64,000 nucleotides of DNA from Paenalicyclobacillus mengziensis (GCF_017298635.1 NZ_CP071182.1:3820001-3884000); one strand, 5' to 3'; counted from the first letter of the stretch, positions 50,690 through 60,142 are shown. Notes: generated by a model from the letters alone, not told the origin. A program made the numbers and translations.

Positions 50690-51058
50690 TGAGCGTAGAT
50701 AACAGAAGTATCGCTATGTAGCAAAATGACGGGGTACCCGGCTTGTTGTTGGATACAAAAGTATACTTCCGTCAGGTTCGTCGACGGTATTGGTTCAGAC
50801 AGAGGGTGCAAAATGATACTTAGCATACCCCCTGGGGTTGACGAATAGGGATATGAGAGGTATCGCTAACGACGGGTTATACCATGTGGGGTATGCGCGT
50901 AGTAATCAAGTTGATTCCTAGATCCGTCTACATACCCGCCCCCGTATAATCTCTAGTGATAATTTTGTACCTTACACCTCACATACCCGTGCGGGTATGT
51001 ATCTATCCAATCCCCATTAACGATAGTCGTGTATCTTACCAACCCACGACCACCCCAG
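50690..51058. repeat. Array B: second locus of the ~53-bp palindromic repeat family
   Basis: ATACC-N6-GGTAT palindromes at 50879-50894 (ATACCATGTGGGGTAT) and 50983-50998 (ATACCCGTGCGGGTAT) are exact, with variants at 50825 and 50932. Spacings are 54, 53 and 51 bp. Between them lie GCGCGTAG-TAATCAA-GTTGATTCCTAG blocks matching array A (GCGCGTAGGTATCAACTTG at 36610). The upstream part (50700-50820) seems to carry units in the opposite orientation. No gene is present. Confidence 0.75.
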
Positions 51059-51117
51059 TTTACCAACGCTCACACTCACGGGGACATTCATGGGCGCTAG
51101 GAATGTCTGATTGGATT

Positions 51118-51190
51118 GTCGACCTACGGTCGACTACCTTTTGCATTTGAGATTCAAATTCTAATTCGGATGGCGACCTGCGGTCGCCGA
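51118..51190. repeat. Two related hairpins 54 bp apart
   Basis: GTCGACCTACGGTCGAC at 51119 and GGCGACCTGCGGTCGCC at 51173 are each near-perfect inverted repeats and resemble each other. They could be further diverged units of array B, because the spacing is the same. Confidence 0.55.
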
Positions 51191-51377
51191 CCATTTTCCT
51201 GCCTGCGCCTCCGCGCAGGGTTCCGCCACTCACAGGTAGCTGGCCACCAGGCGCACTGTGCAGCCCACAGCCGCTCACAGCCGGCCGCCGGGTGCAGCCC
51301 AGCCACCGGGTGCAGCTCATAACCCCCGCCGCCAAGGAGCCCACTCACACTCCTCCACTACACCCCACCACCGGGCG

Positions 51378-51517
51378 CAGCCCTCAGCCCTCAGCCCTCA
51401 GCCCTCAGCCCTCAGCCCTCAGCCCTCAGCCCTCAGCCCTCAGCCCTCAGCCCGCAGCCCGCAGCCCGCAGCCCGCAGCCCGCAGCCCGCAGCCCGCAGC
51501 CCGCAGCCCGCAGCCCG
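51378..51517. repeat. Heptamer array: 10 x CAGCCCT then 10 x CAGCCCG
   Basis: Twenty perfect 7-bp copies switch from T to G at the seventh base exactly halfway. It lies just past the 3' end of the cupredoxin gene; the related stretch 51240-51377 is C/G-rich but irregular, with no supported gene. Confidence 0.97.
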
Positions 51518-51569
51518 CTCGCCGCTACTCACACCCCAGCACCACTGCCGCTCACAGTACCCACATCAC

Positions 51570-52049
51570 TCACATGGTGCCCCCGTGGACAGCCGCAGCG
51601 TGTGCAGCGGCGGCCTTGGCTGCGCCCGACGGGACAACCACCAGATAGGCCTCCATCGGGCCTTCGTGCGCAGCATCGTAGTGGGCGGTGCAAATCAACC
51701 GATAGAAGCCGGGTTTTGCCGCGTGAACTTCGAGTTTCGTGACCTGATTGCGGTGCACCACACCCTTCACGTTGTAACCTTCTAGCACAACGGGATGGTC
51801 GTGTCCTTTGAGGCCCCGAATGAAGAGGTTCACATCGTCACCTTCAGTGGCGACATATACGGCAGGATCAAACCGATAGACCTCAATCGTACTTCCGTCC
51901 TTCTGTTTCGCGGCGATCTCGTTGGTGACAACTTGATAAGTCACAGTCTTTGCCATCGCTGCCGACGGATGAACGACGCCCATGACCAGGGTTACAACTG
52001 TCATAGCAACTCCCAATTGCAACAACCGACGCCAAACGTGCATGTACAC
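51570..52049 (-). CDS. Secreted cupredoxin-like copper protein
   Basis: 159 residues with a signal peptide (about 1-33, ending PSAAMA). The beta-barrel ends with copper-site residues in LKGHDHPV and GFYRLICTAHYDAAHEGPMEAYLVVV (Cys-x2-His-x5-His-x2-Met), as in cupredoxins and CuA-like domains. Such proteins carry electrons or copper outside the membrane. The Ala/His-rich C-terminus (AKAAAAHAAAVHGGTM) may bind extra metal or reflect repeat-driven change next to the heptamer array. Confidence 0.8.
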   Translation of the reverse strand: MYMHVWRRLLQLGVAMTVVTLVMGVVHPSAAMAKTVTYQVVTNEIAAKQKDGSTIEVYRFDPAVYVATEGDDVNLFIRGLKGHDHPVVLEGYNVKGVVHRNQVTKLEVHAAKPGFYRLICTAHYDAAHEGPMEAYLVVVPSGAAKAAAAHAAAVHGGTM

Positions 52050-52083
52050 TCACCTCGCAACCTATCCAAAGCTACGCCATGCT

Positions 52084-53961
52084 TCAGACCTTGTGCATAG
52101 GATGTACATTTGCCTCAGGTTCATACTCAATGCCTGACTTGGCGTGCAAGTCCGCGTAGAGTCCGCCGAGTGCGAGGAGCGACTCGTGTGTACCGCGCTC
52201 CACAATGCGGCCTTTGTCGAGCACCAATATCAGGTCCGCATCGCGAATGGTTGCTAGACGATGGGCAATCACGAGTGTCGTACGATTGTGCGACACAGCT
52301 TGCAGACCAGTGCTGACCAGTTCCTCCGTTTGACTGTCAAGACTCGCGGTAGCTTCGTCGAGAATGAGAATGCGAGGCCCGAGTGCCACAATCCGGGCAA
52401 ACGCAATCAGTTGACGTTCACCCATTGATAGATTCGCCCCTTTGCCATAGAGCGGTGTTTGGTATCCTTTTGGCAACCGGGAAATCATTTCGTGGGCTCC
52501 GACCATGTGCGCCGCCTCAATGACCGCCTCATCCGAAATCTCCTTTCGGAAAATGCGGATGTTGTCGGCGATGGTCCCGGTAAACAAATACACGTCCTGT
52601 TGAATCAGCCCGACGATCCGGTGCAAGTCCACTTGCGTCATCTTTCGGATATCTATCCCGTCAATGCGGATGTCGCCTTCGAGCGGATCGTAAAAACGCG
52701 TCAGCAGACTCATGATAGAGCTCTTGCCTGCCCCTGTGGCGCCGACAACGCCTATCATCTGCCCTGGTTCCACGGTAAAATCGATATGCCGAAGAACAGG
52801 TCTGTCCGGCTTATACCCGAAGGAAACGTCACGAAATTCGATTCTTCCTTCGATACGCTCGTCGTGTACAGGAACCGGTTTGGGGTCGTCCTCTACCGCT
52901 GGCTCAACCATCAAAACTTGCCCAATGCGATCGGCAGCCACCATCGACGACTGCAGCGTGTTCCACTGCTGTGTGATTGAGTTAATCGGTTGGAAGAACT
53001 GTCGAATGTAGCTGATGAATGCATACAACGTCCCGAAGAGAATGGCATGGTGTAATACAGCGGTGCCGCCAATCCACACGACAGCCGCGACAGCAGCGTT
53101 CCCGAGCAATTCGAACGTCCGGTTAAAAATGACAGATAACTGGTACTCAGCCACATTCGCTTCCCTGTGCGCATTGTTGAGCCTGTCAAAATGGCGGGCC
53201 TGACGGCGCTCCTGGTGAAAGATCTGAATGATACGCACACCCGCGAGGTTCTCGGCCAAGAAAGCGACGATATTGGATAACCGGGTTCTCGTCGTTTGAT
53301 AGCGGCGACGCAACTGTTTTCGGAACAGCAATGAAATCACAAACAGAAGGGGAATCAGAATCATTGCATCGCCTGCGATACGTCCGTTCAGTTCGAACAT
53401 CGCCACAATGATCATGACCAATGACAATCCATCACGAATCATACTGAGAAAGAAATTCGTAAAGAACTGGGATACTGTCTCTGTATCACTCGATACATTT
53501 GTGACCAAGCGGCCGATGGCGTTAGTATCAAAGAACGACATCGACTGACGCTCAATATGCCGGAATAGTTCGAGTCGAATGGTCCGGATAATGCTTTGCC
53601 CTGAAAACTGCAGAATAATGATCTGGAAATAATTTGCTACCACACCAACCACAACCGAGCCCACATAGAGCAGACTGATAAACACCAAGCCCCGTACATT
53701 CGGATTTACTGTGCTAAGGTCCCGGTCAATGGCCACTTTCACGAGCCAAGGTTGCAGCACGTTGGTCGCGTTAAAGATGATAACAAGCACCATCACGCCA
53801 ATAAAGTTGAGTCGAAATGGCTTCGCATACGGGAGCAATCGAAGGAGACTCTGGAAGTTGGCGCCTGGCCGTTTGTCCCGACTTGATGCTTGTGCTTGGC
53901 TTGCTTTACTTGCTTGGCTTCCTCCACCGGGCCTGTCTGAACGTTCATTACCCAAACTCAT
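52084..53961 (-). CDS. Heterodimeric ABC exporter subunit (BmrD/YheH-like)
   Basis: 625-residue half-transporter: six membrane helices (about 40-340), then an ATPase domain with Walker A GVVGATGAGKSS, signature LSMGERQ, and Walker B ILILDEATASLD with the catalytic Glu intact. The ATG overlaps the preceding gene's stop by 4 nt. Together the two subunits form a drug or lipid exporter with one consensus ATP site. Low-complexity SKASQAQASS at the N-terminus comes from short repeats. Confidence 0.88.
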   Translation of the reverse strand: MSLGNERSDRPGGGSQASKASQAQASSRDKRPGANFQSLLRLLPYAKPFRLNFIGVMVLVIIFNATNVLQPWLVKVAIDRDLSTVNPNVRGLVFISLLYVGSVVVGVVANYFQIIILQFSGQSIIRTIRLELFRHIERQSMSFFDTNAIGRLVTNVSSDTETVSQFFTNFFLSMIRDGLSLVMIIVAMFELNGRIAGDAMILIPLLFVISLLFRKQLRRRYQTTRTRLSNIVAFLAENLAGVRIIQIFHQERRQARHFDRLNNAHREANVAEYQLSVIFNRTFELLGNAAVAAVVWIGGTAVLHHAILFGTLYAFISYIRQFFQPINSITQQWNTLQSSMVAADRIGQVLMVEPAVEDDPKPVPVHDERIEGRIEFRDVSFGYKPDRPVLRHIDFTVEPGQMIGVVGATGAGKSSIMSLLTRFYDPLEGDIRIDGIDIRKMTQVDLHRIVGLIQQDVYLFTGTIADNIRIFRKEISDEAVIEAAHMVGAHEMISRLPKGYQTPLYGKGANLSMGERQLIAFARIVALGPRILILDEATASLDSQTEELVSTGLQAVSHNRTTLVIAHRLATIRDADLILVLDKGRIVERGTHESLLALGGLYADLHAKSGIEYEPEANVHPMHKV

Positions 53962-55685
53962 GCCAGCGCCTCCTCTCCTTCCTGAAGTGCAACCATCGAT
54001 GCGTAGACGCCGTTTTCTTCTAGCAGTTGTTCATGTGTCCCTTGCTCAATCAGTTCCCCATCGTCAAGAACAACAATTTGGTCTGCGTGGCGGATGGCAG
54101 AAAGCCGGTGCGCTATGATGATGGTTGTCTTACCTTGCCGGATATCTCGAATGGCCCTGATGATTTGCTTTTCTGTGTTCATGTCAACTGCCGACAAGCT
54201 GTCGTCGAGAATCAAAATCGGGGCGTCCTTTAGAAACGCACGCGCAATGGCTGCACGTTGTTTTTGCCCGCCGGAGAGTGACACCCCGCGTTCCCCGACG
54301 ACGGTCTCGAGACCCTCAGGAAACTCTTGAATCTCATTCCAAAATGACGCGTTTTTCGCCGCCCAAATGATGTCCTCCTCCGTGGCAGCTTCCTTCGAAA
54401 AACCAATATTCTCGCGAATCGTGGTCGAGAACAAAAATCCGTCCTGCGGCACATAAGCGATGGCCTCCCGCAGCGTTTGCAGAGGCAACGTGCGTACATC
54501 GTGACCATCAACAAAAACCGTTCCAGACGGCGGATCGAAAATCCGCGGAAGCAGGTTGACCAAGGTTGTCTTGCCCGATCCCGTTCGGCCCACAATCCCA
54601 ATCGTCTCTCCCGCAGAGGCCGAGAAATTGATGTTCACAAGGGCATCCCTGTCACCATCCGGATATCGATACACTGGCAAGCGAACCGAGACAGCACCAG
54701 CAATCGCGTCAACCTGGACAGGTTGCGCTGGGTCTGTGATATCCGGCAGTTCGGAGAACAAAACACCCAGGCGCAAAAGCGAAGCCGATGCCCGTTGGAA
54801 CTGATTGAAGACAAATCCCATTTGTTGCAGAGGCTGGATAATCATTGCTAGATACAGTGTAAAGGCGACAAAGCCACCGAGTTGAATCTGCTTGGTTACA
54901 GTCAGATAGCCACCGTATAACAATGCAATGGAGAAGCTAATCGAGCCGAGGAACGGGATCATTGACTGGAACATTGCGCTCTGGCGAAATACGGACATTT
55001 GCCGACGGACAATCTGGTCAACCCGGGTCTCGAATCGACCCGCCTCAATGTCTTCATTCGCGGTCGCTTTGACGAGGCGTACGGCAGACAGGCTTTCTTC
55101 CGTCAACTCAGCCATATCTGACAGCGCTTCCTGCGCCCGCCTGGAGGCGTTTCGAATTCGCGGCCCCCACCAGATGACGAACAGCGGCAGAAACAAGAGC
55201 GGAATCATACTGACAATGGTCAGCTTTGGACTGACGGTACGAAACGTCATAATCAAGGTCGCTGTTAATAGGAAAAAGGCGTTGGTCAGGATATTCAGGC
55301 CACCGGACAGCGCCTCACGCACCGTTCGTACGTCGTTGAGGGCGTGATTGAGTAGATCACCGATGCTACGCTTGCGGAAGTAGGCTGTAGATAAACTCTC
55401 CCAATGGCCAAACAGTCTTTTGCGAAGCTCGTATTCAAACTGCCGGCCAAGCTGTCCGTTCCGCAGCTGTCCGAAGCCGTACAAGAGAACATAAAGTACA
55501 CCGACGAGCAGCAAGAGCCAGCTATAGTGCATCACCACGGCTCGGGACAGGTGGTGCGTTTGTAGTGAGTTCGTAAAATTCCCGAGTAAGTGCGGGAATT
55601 GTACCATCACAAATTCAGATATGATGATAGACAACAAAGATAAGACATATGCCCACTTACGTCCTAAAAGAAAATTTTGCAACAA
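53958..55685 (-). CDS. Heterodimeric ABC exporter subunit (BmrC/YheI-like)
   Basis: 575 residues: six membrane helices and an ATPase domain with GIVGRTGSGKTT, signature LSGGQKQR and Walker B ILILDDSLSAVD. Asp replaces the catalytic Glu after Walker B, the mark of the degenerate-site subunit in BmrCD-type heterodimers. The TTG start at 55685 has no clear ribosome site. The gene overlaps its partner by 4 nt. Confidence 0.88.
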   Translation of the reverse strand: MLQNFLLGRKWAYVLSLLSIIISEFVMVQFPHLLGNFTNSLQTHHLSRAVVMHYSWLLLLVGVLYVLLYGFGQLRNGQLGRQFEYELRKRLFGHWESLSTAYFRKRSIGDLLNHALNDVRTVREALSGGLNILTNAFFLLTATLIMTFRTVSPKLTIVSMIPLLFLPLFVIWWGPRIRNASRRAQEALSDMAELTEESLSAVRLVKATANEDIEAGRFETRVDQIVRRQMSVFRQSAMFQSMIPFLGSISFSIALLYGGYLTVTKQIQLGGFVAFTLYLAMIIQPLQQMGFVFNQFQRASASLLRLGVLFSELPDITDPAQPVQVDAIAGAVSVRLPVYRYPDGDRDALVNINFSASAGETIGIVGRTGSGKTTLVNLLPRIFDPPSGTVFVDGHDVRTLPLQTLREAIAYVPQDGFLFSTTIRENIGFSKEAATEEDIIWAAKNASFWNEIQEFPEGLETVVGERGVSLSGGQKQRAAIARAFLKDAPILILDDSLSAVDMNTEKQIIRAIRDIRQGKTTIIIAHRLSAIRHADQIVVLDDGELIEQGTHEQLLEENGVYASMVALQEGEEALA

Positions 55686-55730
55686 GTGTTTCGGGTTCTC
55701 GATGACTCTTCACCTCTCGCTGCCCAACGT

Positions 55731-55761
55731 GCAGGCCAACGGGTGATGCCCGCTGGCCTGC
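55731..55761 (-). terminator. Hairpin between pgi and the ABC exporter operon
   Basis: The stem GCAGGCCA-CGGG/CCCG-TGGCCTGC with one mismatch and a TGATG loop lies 50 nt after the pgi stop. There is no clear T-run on the minus strand, so it may be a processing or weak termination structure. Confidence 0.5.
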
Positions 55762-55810
55762 TTAGGACTCAATAGGAAGTAATACAGGTAAGAAGGAATA
55801 CAGACTGTTG

Positions 55811-57169
55811 TCAGCCTTTTGCAGGTTGCTCTAGTTGTCCGATTAAGTCTCGCCTCTGCTGCTCATAGCCTGGCTTGCCGAGCAGTGCAAACATGTTTAT
55901 CTTGTACGCCTCGACCCCTGGTTGGTTAAAGGCATTCACACCCTGCAGTTGTCCACTCATGGCACATGCTAGCTCAAAGAAATAAAACAACTCCCCGAGA
56001 CTCCTCGCGGACTGGTCGTTGACGTTCAAAAGCAGGTTTGGCACCTCGCCATCAACATGGGCAATCTGCGTGGCAAGGCGAGCCTGATCGTTGATAAAAG
56101 CCAGTGGCTTTCCTGCCAGATACTCGAGCCCATCCTGCACATCTGGCGTTGACGGCAAGGTCAATTCAGACACGGGGTTCTCAATCCGGACCACCGTCTC
56201 AAACAAATTGCGGTAACCTTCCTGAACAAACTGCCCCATCGAATGCAAATCGGTCGTATAACCAACGGACGCAGGATAAATGCCTTTATGGTCCTTCCCT
56301 TCACTCTCGCCAAATAATTGCTTCCACCATTCGGCAACCATCTTCAGGGAGGGCTCATAGTAGGCAAAGATCTCGGTATTCTTTCCCTTCCGATAGAGCG
56401 CATTTCGAACGGCTGCGTACTGGTAAGCAGGGTTATCAGAGAGCTCCGGTGTATTAAGCTTCTCTTCTGCATTTGCTGCACCTTCAAGCATTGCAGCAAT
56501 GTCTACACCGACAGATGCCAGCGGCAGAAGGCCAACGGGTGTTAACACCGAGTAGCGTCCACCGACATCATCCGGTACCACGAACGTCCGGTAACCTTCC
56601 GTGTCGGATAGTTCTTTGAGGGCGCCCTTGTGTGCATCAGTTGTGATGTAAATTCGCCTTTTCGCCTCATCTGGCCCCACCTGTTGCTGCAACCATGACC
56701 GGAGAATACGAAACGCCACGGCAGGTTCCGTCGTGGTTCCGGATTTGGAAATCACATTCAAGTAGACCCGCTTTCCCTCAAGCACGCGTAAGAGGTCCTT
56801 CTGCGCCGCAGCACTTAAGTGGTTCCCTGCAAAATAGAGCTCGGGCCCACCACGGACTTCACGTGGCAATTGATTATAATACTCCGGTTTCATCCATTCG
56901 AAGGCAGCACGTGCTCCCAGATATGAACCACCAATCCCGATGACGACCAGAGCATCTGCGCTTTCGCGAATCTCCCTGGCGGCAGACGTCAAATCATCAT
57001 ATCCAGATTTTATCACTTCACTGGGAAGATGCAGCCACCCCAGGTAGTCAGCACCAGGCACTTGTCCACTATGTAATCTCCGGTGCGCGTCCTCTATAAC
57101 CGGTTGAAACTGATCTACTTCGTGCAAAGAAACAAATTTGTTGGCAAACCGCAAGTCGAGTTGAACCAT
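55811..57169 (-). CDS. pgi: Glucose-6-phosphate isomerase
   Basis: Converts glucose-6-phosphate to fructose-6-phosphate. About 452 residues, the length of the short Bacillus-type Pgi. Phosphate-site block VVIGIGGSYLGARAAFEW, ISKSGTTTEPAVAFR, GGRYSVLTPVGLLPLA and the C-terminal QGVNAFNQPGVEAYK. ATG 57169 and GTG 57172 are both possible after GGGAGG. With the ROK glucokinase at 30752 the entry to glycolysis is complete. Monocistronic. Confidence 0.96.
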   Translation of the reverse strand: MVQLDLRFANKFVSLHEVDQFQPVIEDAHRRLHSGQVPGADYLGWLHLPSEVIKSGYDDLTSAAREIRESADALVVIGIGGSYLGARAAFEWMKPEYYNQLPREVRGGPELYFAGNHLSAAAQKDLLRVLEGKRVYLNVISKSGTTTEPAVAFRILRSWLQQQVGPDEAKRRIYITTDAHKGALKELSDTEGYRTFVVPDDVGGRYSVLTPVGLLPLASVGVDIAAMLEGAANAEEKLNTPELSDNPAYQYAAVRNALYRKGKNTEIFAYYEPSLKMVAEWWKQLFGESEGKDHKGIYPASVGYTTDLHSMGQFVQEGYRNLFETVVRIENPVSELTLPSTPDVQDGLEYLAGKPLAFINDQARLATQIAHVDGEVPNLLLNVNDQSARSLGELFYFFELACAMSGQLQGVNAFNQPGVEAYKINMFALLGKPGYEQQRRDLIGQLEQPAKG

Positions 57170-57306
57170 CACTTATAGCCTCCCTCTCAAATCAAGAATA
57201 CTCTTAAAGCGCACAAACGCCAAACCATCCACTGTACTTCTACTGGCGGTTCCGTGGCACGGATGCGGCCAAATGTCGATGCAACCGTCGCCCACTGCAA
57301 TCAGAC

Positions 57307-57465
57307 TTACAGCCATCCAGCCAATGCGTAAAGTACTGTGGAACCGCCCGCAACGAACAATGCCGGTTTCAATTTATATCTGGTAGACTGCATCAATGGC
57401 AGTTTCACAACCGAGATGGGAATCCCAATCAAAAAGGGCATGAGAGACCAGAAGCTTCCGTGCAC
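57307..57465 (-). CDS. 52-residue membrane protein
   Basis: GTG 57465 follows AAGGAGG at exactly 7 nt. Two hydrophobic segments (FWSLMPFLIGIPISVVKLPL and PALFVAGGSTVLYALAGWL) flank a basic loop, TRYKLKP. It is too short for most gene finders. No family is recognised. The strong ribosome site and two-helix topology are the evidence. Confidence 0.65.
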   Translation of the reverse strand: MHGSFWSLMPFLIGIPISVVKLPLMQSTRYKLKPALFVAGGSTVLYALAGWL

Positions 57466-57609
57466 GCTGTCGCCTCCTTAGGATGCATACGTCTGCACCC
57501 TCTAAGGTGTCACGGAAGACCCATCTCATACATGCCCTTTTGGAACCGGCCTCAACCTTGACGTTTCGAAGAGTAACGCGGTTCACAGGAAAAATGACCG
57601 AGCGCTGGC

Positions 57610-57816
57610 TTAGCTTTTCCTTTGAACCATTTTGACACCAAATGCCTGTGGCAGCAGGTAAACCCCGGCCAGTCCGACCAGCACATAAATGATGCGGCTC
57701 CAAAGTACATCCGAACCCCCAAACAAAGCTGCCACCACATCAAGTTGGAAGAGTCCAACGAGCAGCCAATTCAGTGCACCAATCAGTACCAGCCACCATG
57801 CGACTTTTTCCACCAT
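57610..57816 (-). CDS. DUF378 family membrane protein
   Basis: 68 residues from ATG 57816, which follows GGGAGGG at 7 nt; upstream in-frame codons have no ribosome site. MVEKVAWWLVLIGALNWLLVGLFQLDVVAALFG and SRIIYVLVGLAGVYLL match the DUF378 (YuzA-like) family of two-helix membrane proteins. Function unknown. The palindrome TGTACATATGTACA lies just upstream. Confidence 0.85.
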   Translation of the reverse strand: MVEKVAWWLVLIGALNWLLVGLFQLDVVAALFGGSDVLWSRIIYVLVGLAGVYLLPQAFGVKMVQRKS

Positions 57817-57834
57817 GGTCCATCCCTCCCTACT

Positions 57835-57848
57835 TGTACATATGTACA
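57835..57848. promoter_or_regulatory. Perfect 14-bp palindrome TGTACATATGTACA
   Basis: A fully symmetric sequence 19-32 nt upstream of the DUF378 start, in the position of an operator or promoter element. The cognate regulator is unknown. Confidence 0.45.
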
Positions 57849-57941
57849 GAGAAGGCAGCATAGACCGCCCGAAAATGCCTTTCTTCGTCGGACAAGCCAC
57901 AAATTTTGACGTGGATTGCGCGCCGTTATCAGCTCCTACAC

Positions 57942-58676
57942 TTACACGAAGTGCCGGTCGTTCTCCATACGCCGCAGCGCGTTCAACACCTCTGTTCTTT
58001 TTGTCAGCGGCCGCTTTCCTTCGCGCTCCTCCGCTTCTCTTGCCATGTCCATATCCGGTACGTACCAGATGGCGGACATTCCGAATGACTCCGCGCCTTC
58101 TACATCAGCGCGATAGTTATCACCAATCATCACGGCATCTCGAGGTTCGACAGCCGCAGATTGACAGGCGGCGGTATACACAGATGGATGAGGCTTTGCC
58201 ATGCCGATGTGTTCAGAAACAGTGACCATGTTTTTCGGAAAGTACGACAACAAGCCTACTGCTGCTAGTTTTCTTTCCTGCAAGTCGGGCGATCCGTTGG
58301 TGATGATACCGAGACGATGGTCACGCGCGAGGTCAGCAATTAGGTCCTTCGTCTCCGGGTATGGAAACAGTGTCGTATCAAAATTTGCGTCATAAACCGC
58401 TTGGAACTCGTCCGCCTCTTGCTCAGGCTTCTCAACACCAAAGTCCCGCCAGGCCCGTAAAAATCGCTCACGTCGAAGTACTGGCATCGTGATTTCACGT
58501 CGGTCGTACTGTCCCCAGAGTTCCTGATGGTTGGCCATGAATCGCAAAGTCCAGTTCTTTGGTACCTTGTTGTCGTAGAGTTCGGCGATGGTATGTTCGA
58601 GCCCCAGCTTATATTGAAGACGGGTGTCCACCAATGTATGGTCCAAGTCTAGAAAGATGATGTCGAATTTTCTCAT
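57942..58676 (-). CDS. HAD-family phosphatase (YjjG/YfnB-like)
   Basis: 244-residue haloacid-dehalogenase hydrolase. Motif I DLDHTLVDT (nucleophile Asp), motif II IITNGSPDLQERKL, motif III Lys in GMAKPHPSVY and motif IV VMIGDNYRADVEGAESFGM. The helical cap between motifs I and II is typical of YjjG-type nucleotidases or noncanonical-nucleotide phosphatases. ATG 58676 follows AAGGAGG. Single gene. Confidence 0.87.
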   Translation of the reverse strand: MRKFDIIFLDLDHTLVDTRLQYKLGLEHTIAELYDNKVPKNWTLRFMANHQELWGQYDRREITMPVLRRERFLRAWRDFGVEKPEQEADEFQAVYDANFDTTLFPYPETKDLIADLARDHRLGIITNGSPDLQERKLAAVGLLSYFPKNMVTVSEHIGMAKPHPSVYTAACQSAAVEPRDAVMIGDNYRADVEGAESFGMSAIWYVPDMDMAREAEEREGKRPLTKRTEVLNALRRMENDRHFV

Positions 58677-58858
58677 CTCAGGCGATCCTCCTTATTTGTA
58701 GCTAATATACCATGGTTCGGACTTTGTACTAAAGACCTGACCGATTTCTTGCCACAAGACCCGCGATTTCTTTGCCAGATAACTGCCACTTTTGATTACA
58801 GATGCTGTATGATGTCACCTGTAACCTCACAATTTTCACATAACACAAGGAGGATGAC

Positions 58859-60142
58859 ATGAGTAAGAATACTACCACCGTTTTTGCTGCCATCCAGTGG
58901 CTCGGCTTTATGTTTGCAAACACGGTTGTCATCCCGCTCTCCGTTGGCGCAGCTTTTCATCTGTCATCCGTCGAACTTAGCGGGGCAATGGCACGCTCCT
59001 TCATCATCACGGGTCTAGCATGTCTCATTCAGGGCTGGATTGGACACCGAATGCCGCTCATGGAGGGGCAATCCGGACTGTGGTGGGGCGTGTTGCTCAA
59101 TCTAGCGGCTACAGGGGCGGCAGCCGGCATCAACCTTTCCCAGATTGGTGGCAGTATCGCGATTGGCATGATGCTTGGCGGTACAAGTCTAATGGTTGCC
59201 GGTGCGTTTGGACTGCACAGGTTTTTAAATCGGTTGTTTACCCCCATCGTTATGGCAGTGTTGCTCTTGTTGCTCGGTGCGCAACTCATCGATATTTTCT
59301 TCCAAGGCATGATGGGTCTAAACCAAGCTCATGTGATTCAGCCGAAAGTGGCTTTACTTTCAATTTTCCTTGTGCTTCTGGTGACATTCCTCACGATTGG
59401 GGTTCGCGGAGTTATCAGCAACTTTTCCATTCTCATCGGGATTGCTGTAGGCTGGATTTTGTACGTGATTTGGATTGGCAGCACGACGACCGTGGCGTTG
59501 CCACAGTGGTCGGAAATTACTCGACTATTTGTTTGGGGAAAGCCAGCTTACCAGGCGGGCATCCTGATTGCCTGCGTGATTACCGCACTGATTAATACCA
59601 CAAATACGATTGCTACACTCCGAGCGGCAGAACCCGTATTTAACCAACGGGTCACTGACGGCGCTTATCGGCGTTCTCTGCTCCTGTCCGGTTTTTACAC
59701 CATCATCTCCGGACCTCTTGCCCTCGTGGCGTACGCACCATATACATCATCCATCGGCTTCTTGCGCACCACTCGTATCTTGAGCCGGGCTCCTTTTATG
59801 CTCGGAGCGGCCATGTTTGTTGTGCTTGGTTCAGTGCCACACTTGTCCGCATGGTTCGCGACGCTTCCCGTCAGCGTCGGCGATTCAGTGTTGTTTGTCG
59901 CGTATCTCCAACTCTTCGGCTCAGCGCTGCACAACATTCAGGGCATGGAATTTAATTTCCGAACGATATTCAGACTTGCACTTCCAGTCCTCGCCGGTTT
60001 GGCCGTTCTTGCGACGCCGAAAGACGCTTTTAGTTCATTACCCGCAGTCGCCCAGTCCATTCTTGGCAATGGCATGCTTGTCGGTATTCTCCTTGCCACC
60101 ATCATGGAGGCTGTCATCCCATGGGACAGGCTGCCGACCTAG
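58859..60142 (+). CDS. NCS2-family nucleobase permease
   Basis: 427-residue proton-coupled uracil, xanthine or purine transporter with 12-14 hydrophobic segments. Signs are FMFANTVVIPLSVGAAF at helix 1, GHRMPLMEGQSGLWWG (the QSG motif of helix 3) and NTTNTIATLRAAEPVFNQRVTDGAYRRS. ATG 58859 follows AAGGAGG. I see no purine riboswitch in the leader. The exact base cannot be chosen. Confidence 0.85.
   Translation: MSKNTTTVFAAIQWLGFMFANTVVIPLSVGAAFHLSSVELSGAMARSFIITGLACLIQGWIGHRMPLMEGQSGLWWGVLLNLAATGAAAGINLSQIGGSIAIGMMLGGTSLMVAGAFGLHRFLNRLFTPIVMAVLLLLLGAQLIDIFFQGMMGLNQAHVIQPKVALLSIFLVLLVTFLTIGVRGVISNFSILIGIAVGWILYVIWIGSTTTVALPQWSEITRLFVWGKPAYQAGILIACVITALINTTNTIATLRAAEPVFNQRVTDGAYRRSLLLSGFYTIISGPLALVAYAPYTSSIGFLRTTRILSRAPFMLGAAMFVVLGSVPHLSAWFATLPVSVGDSVLFVAYLQLFGSALHNIQGMEFNFRTIFRLALPVLAGLAVLATPKDAFSSLPAVAQSILGNGMLVGILLATIMEAVIPWDRLPT

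Noticed and set aside
50345..50721. Frames encoding Trp-Asp or Gly-Leu repeats
   Set aside because: Pure translations of the GGGATT hexamer; antisense to the membrane-protein gene start and without a ribosome site.
51258..51785. Pro/Ser/Ala-rich frame over the heptamer array
   Set aside because: Seven-base repeats cycle through frames giving a biased peptide; it overlaps the real cupredoxin gene on the other strand.
58690..58858. Purine riboswitch before the NCS2 permease
   Set aside because: The leader lacks the conserved three-way-junction blocks of the guanine/adenine class.
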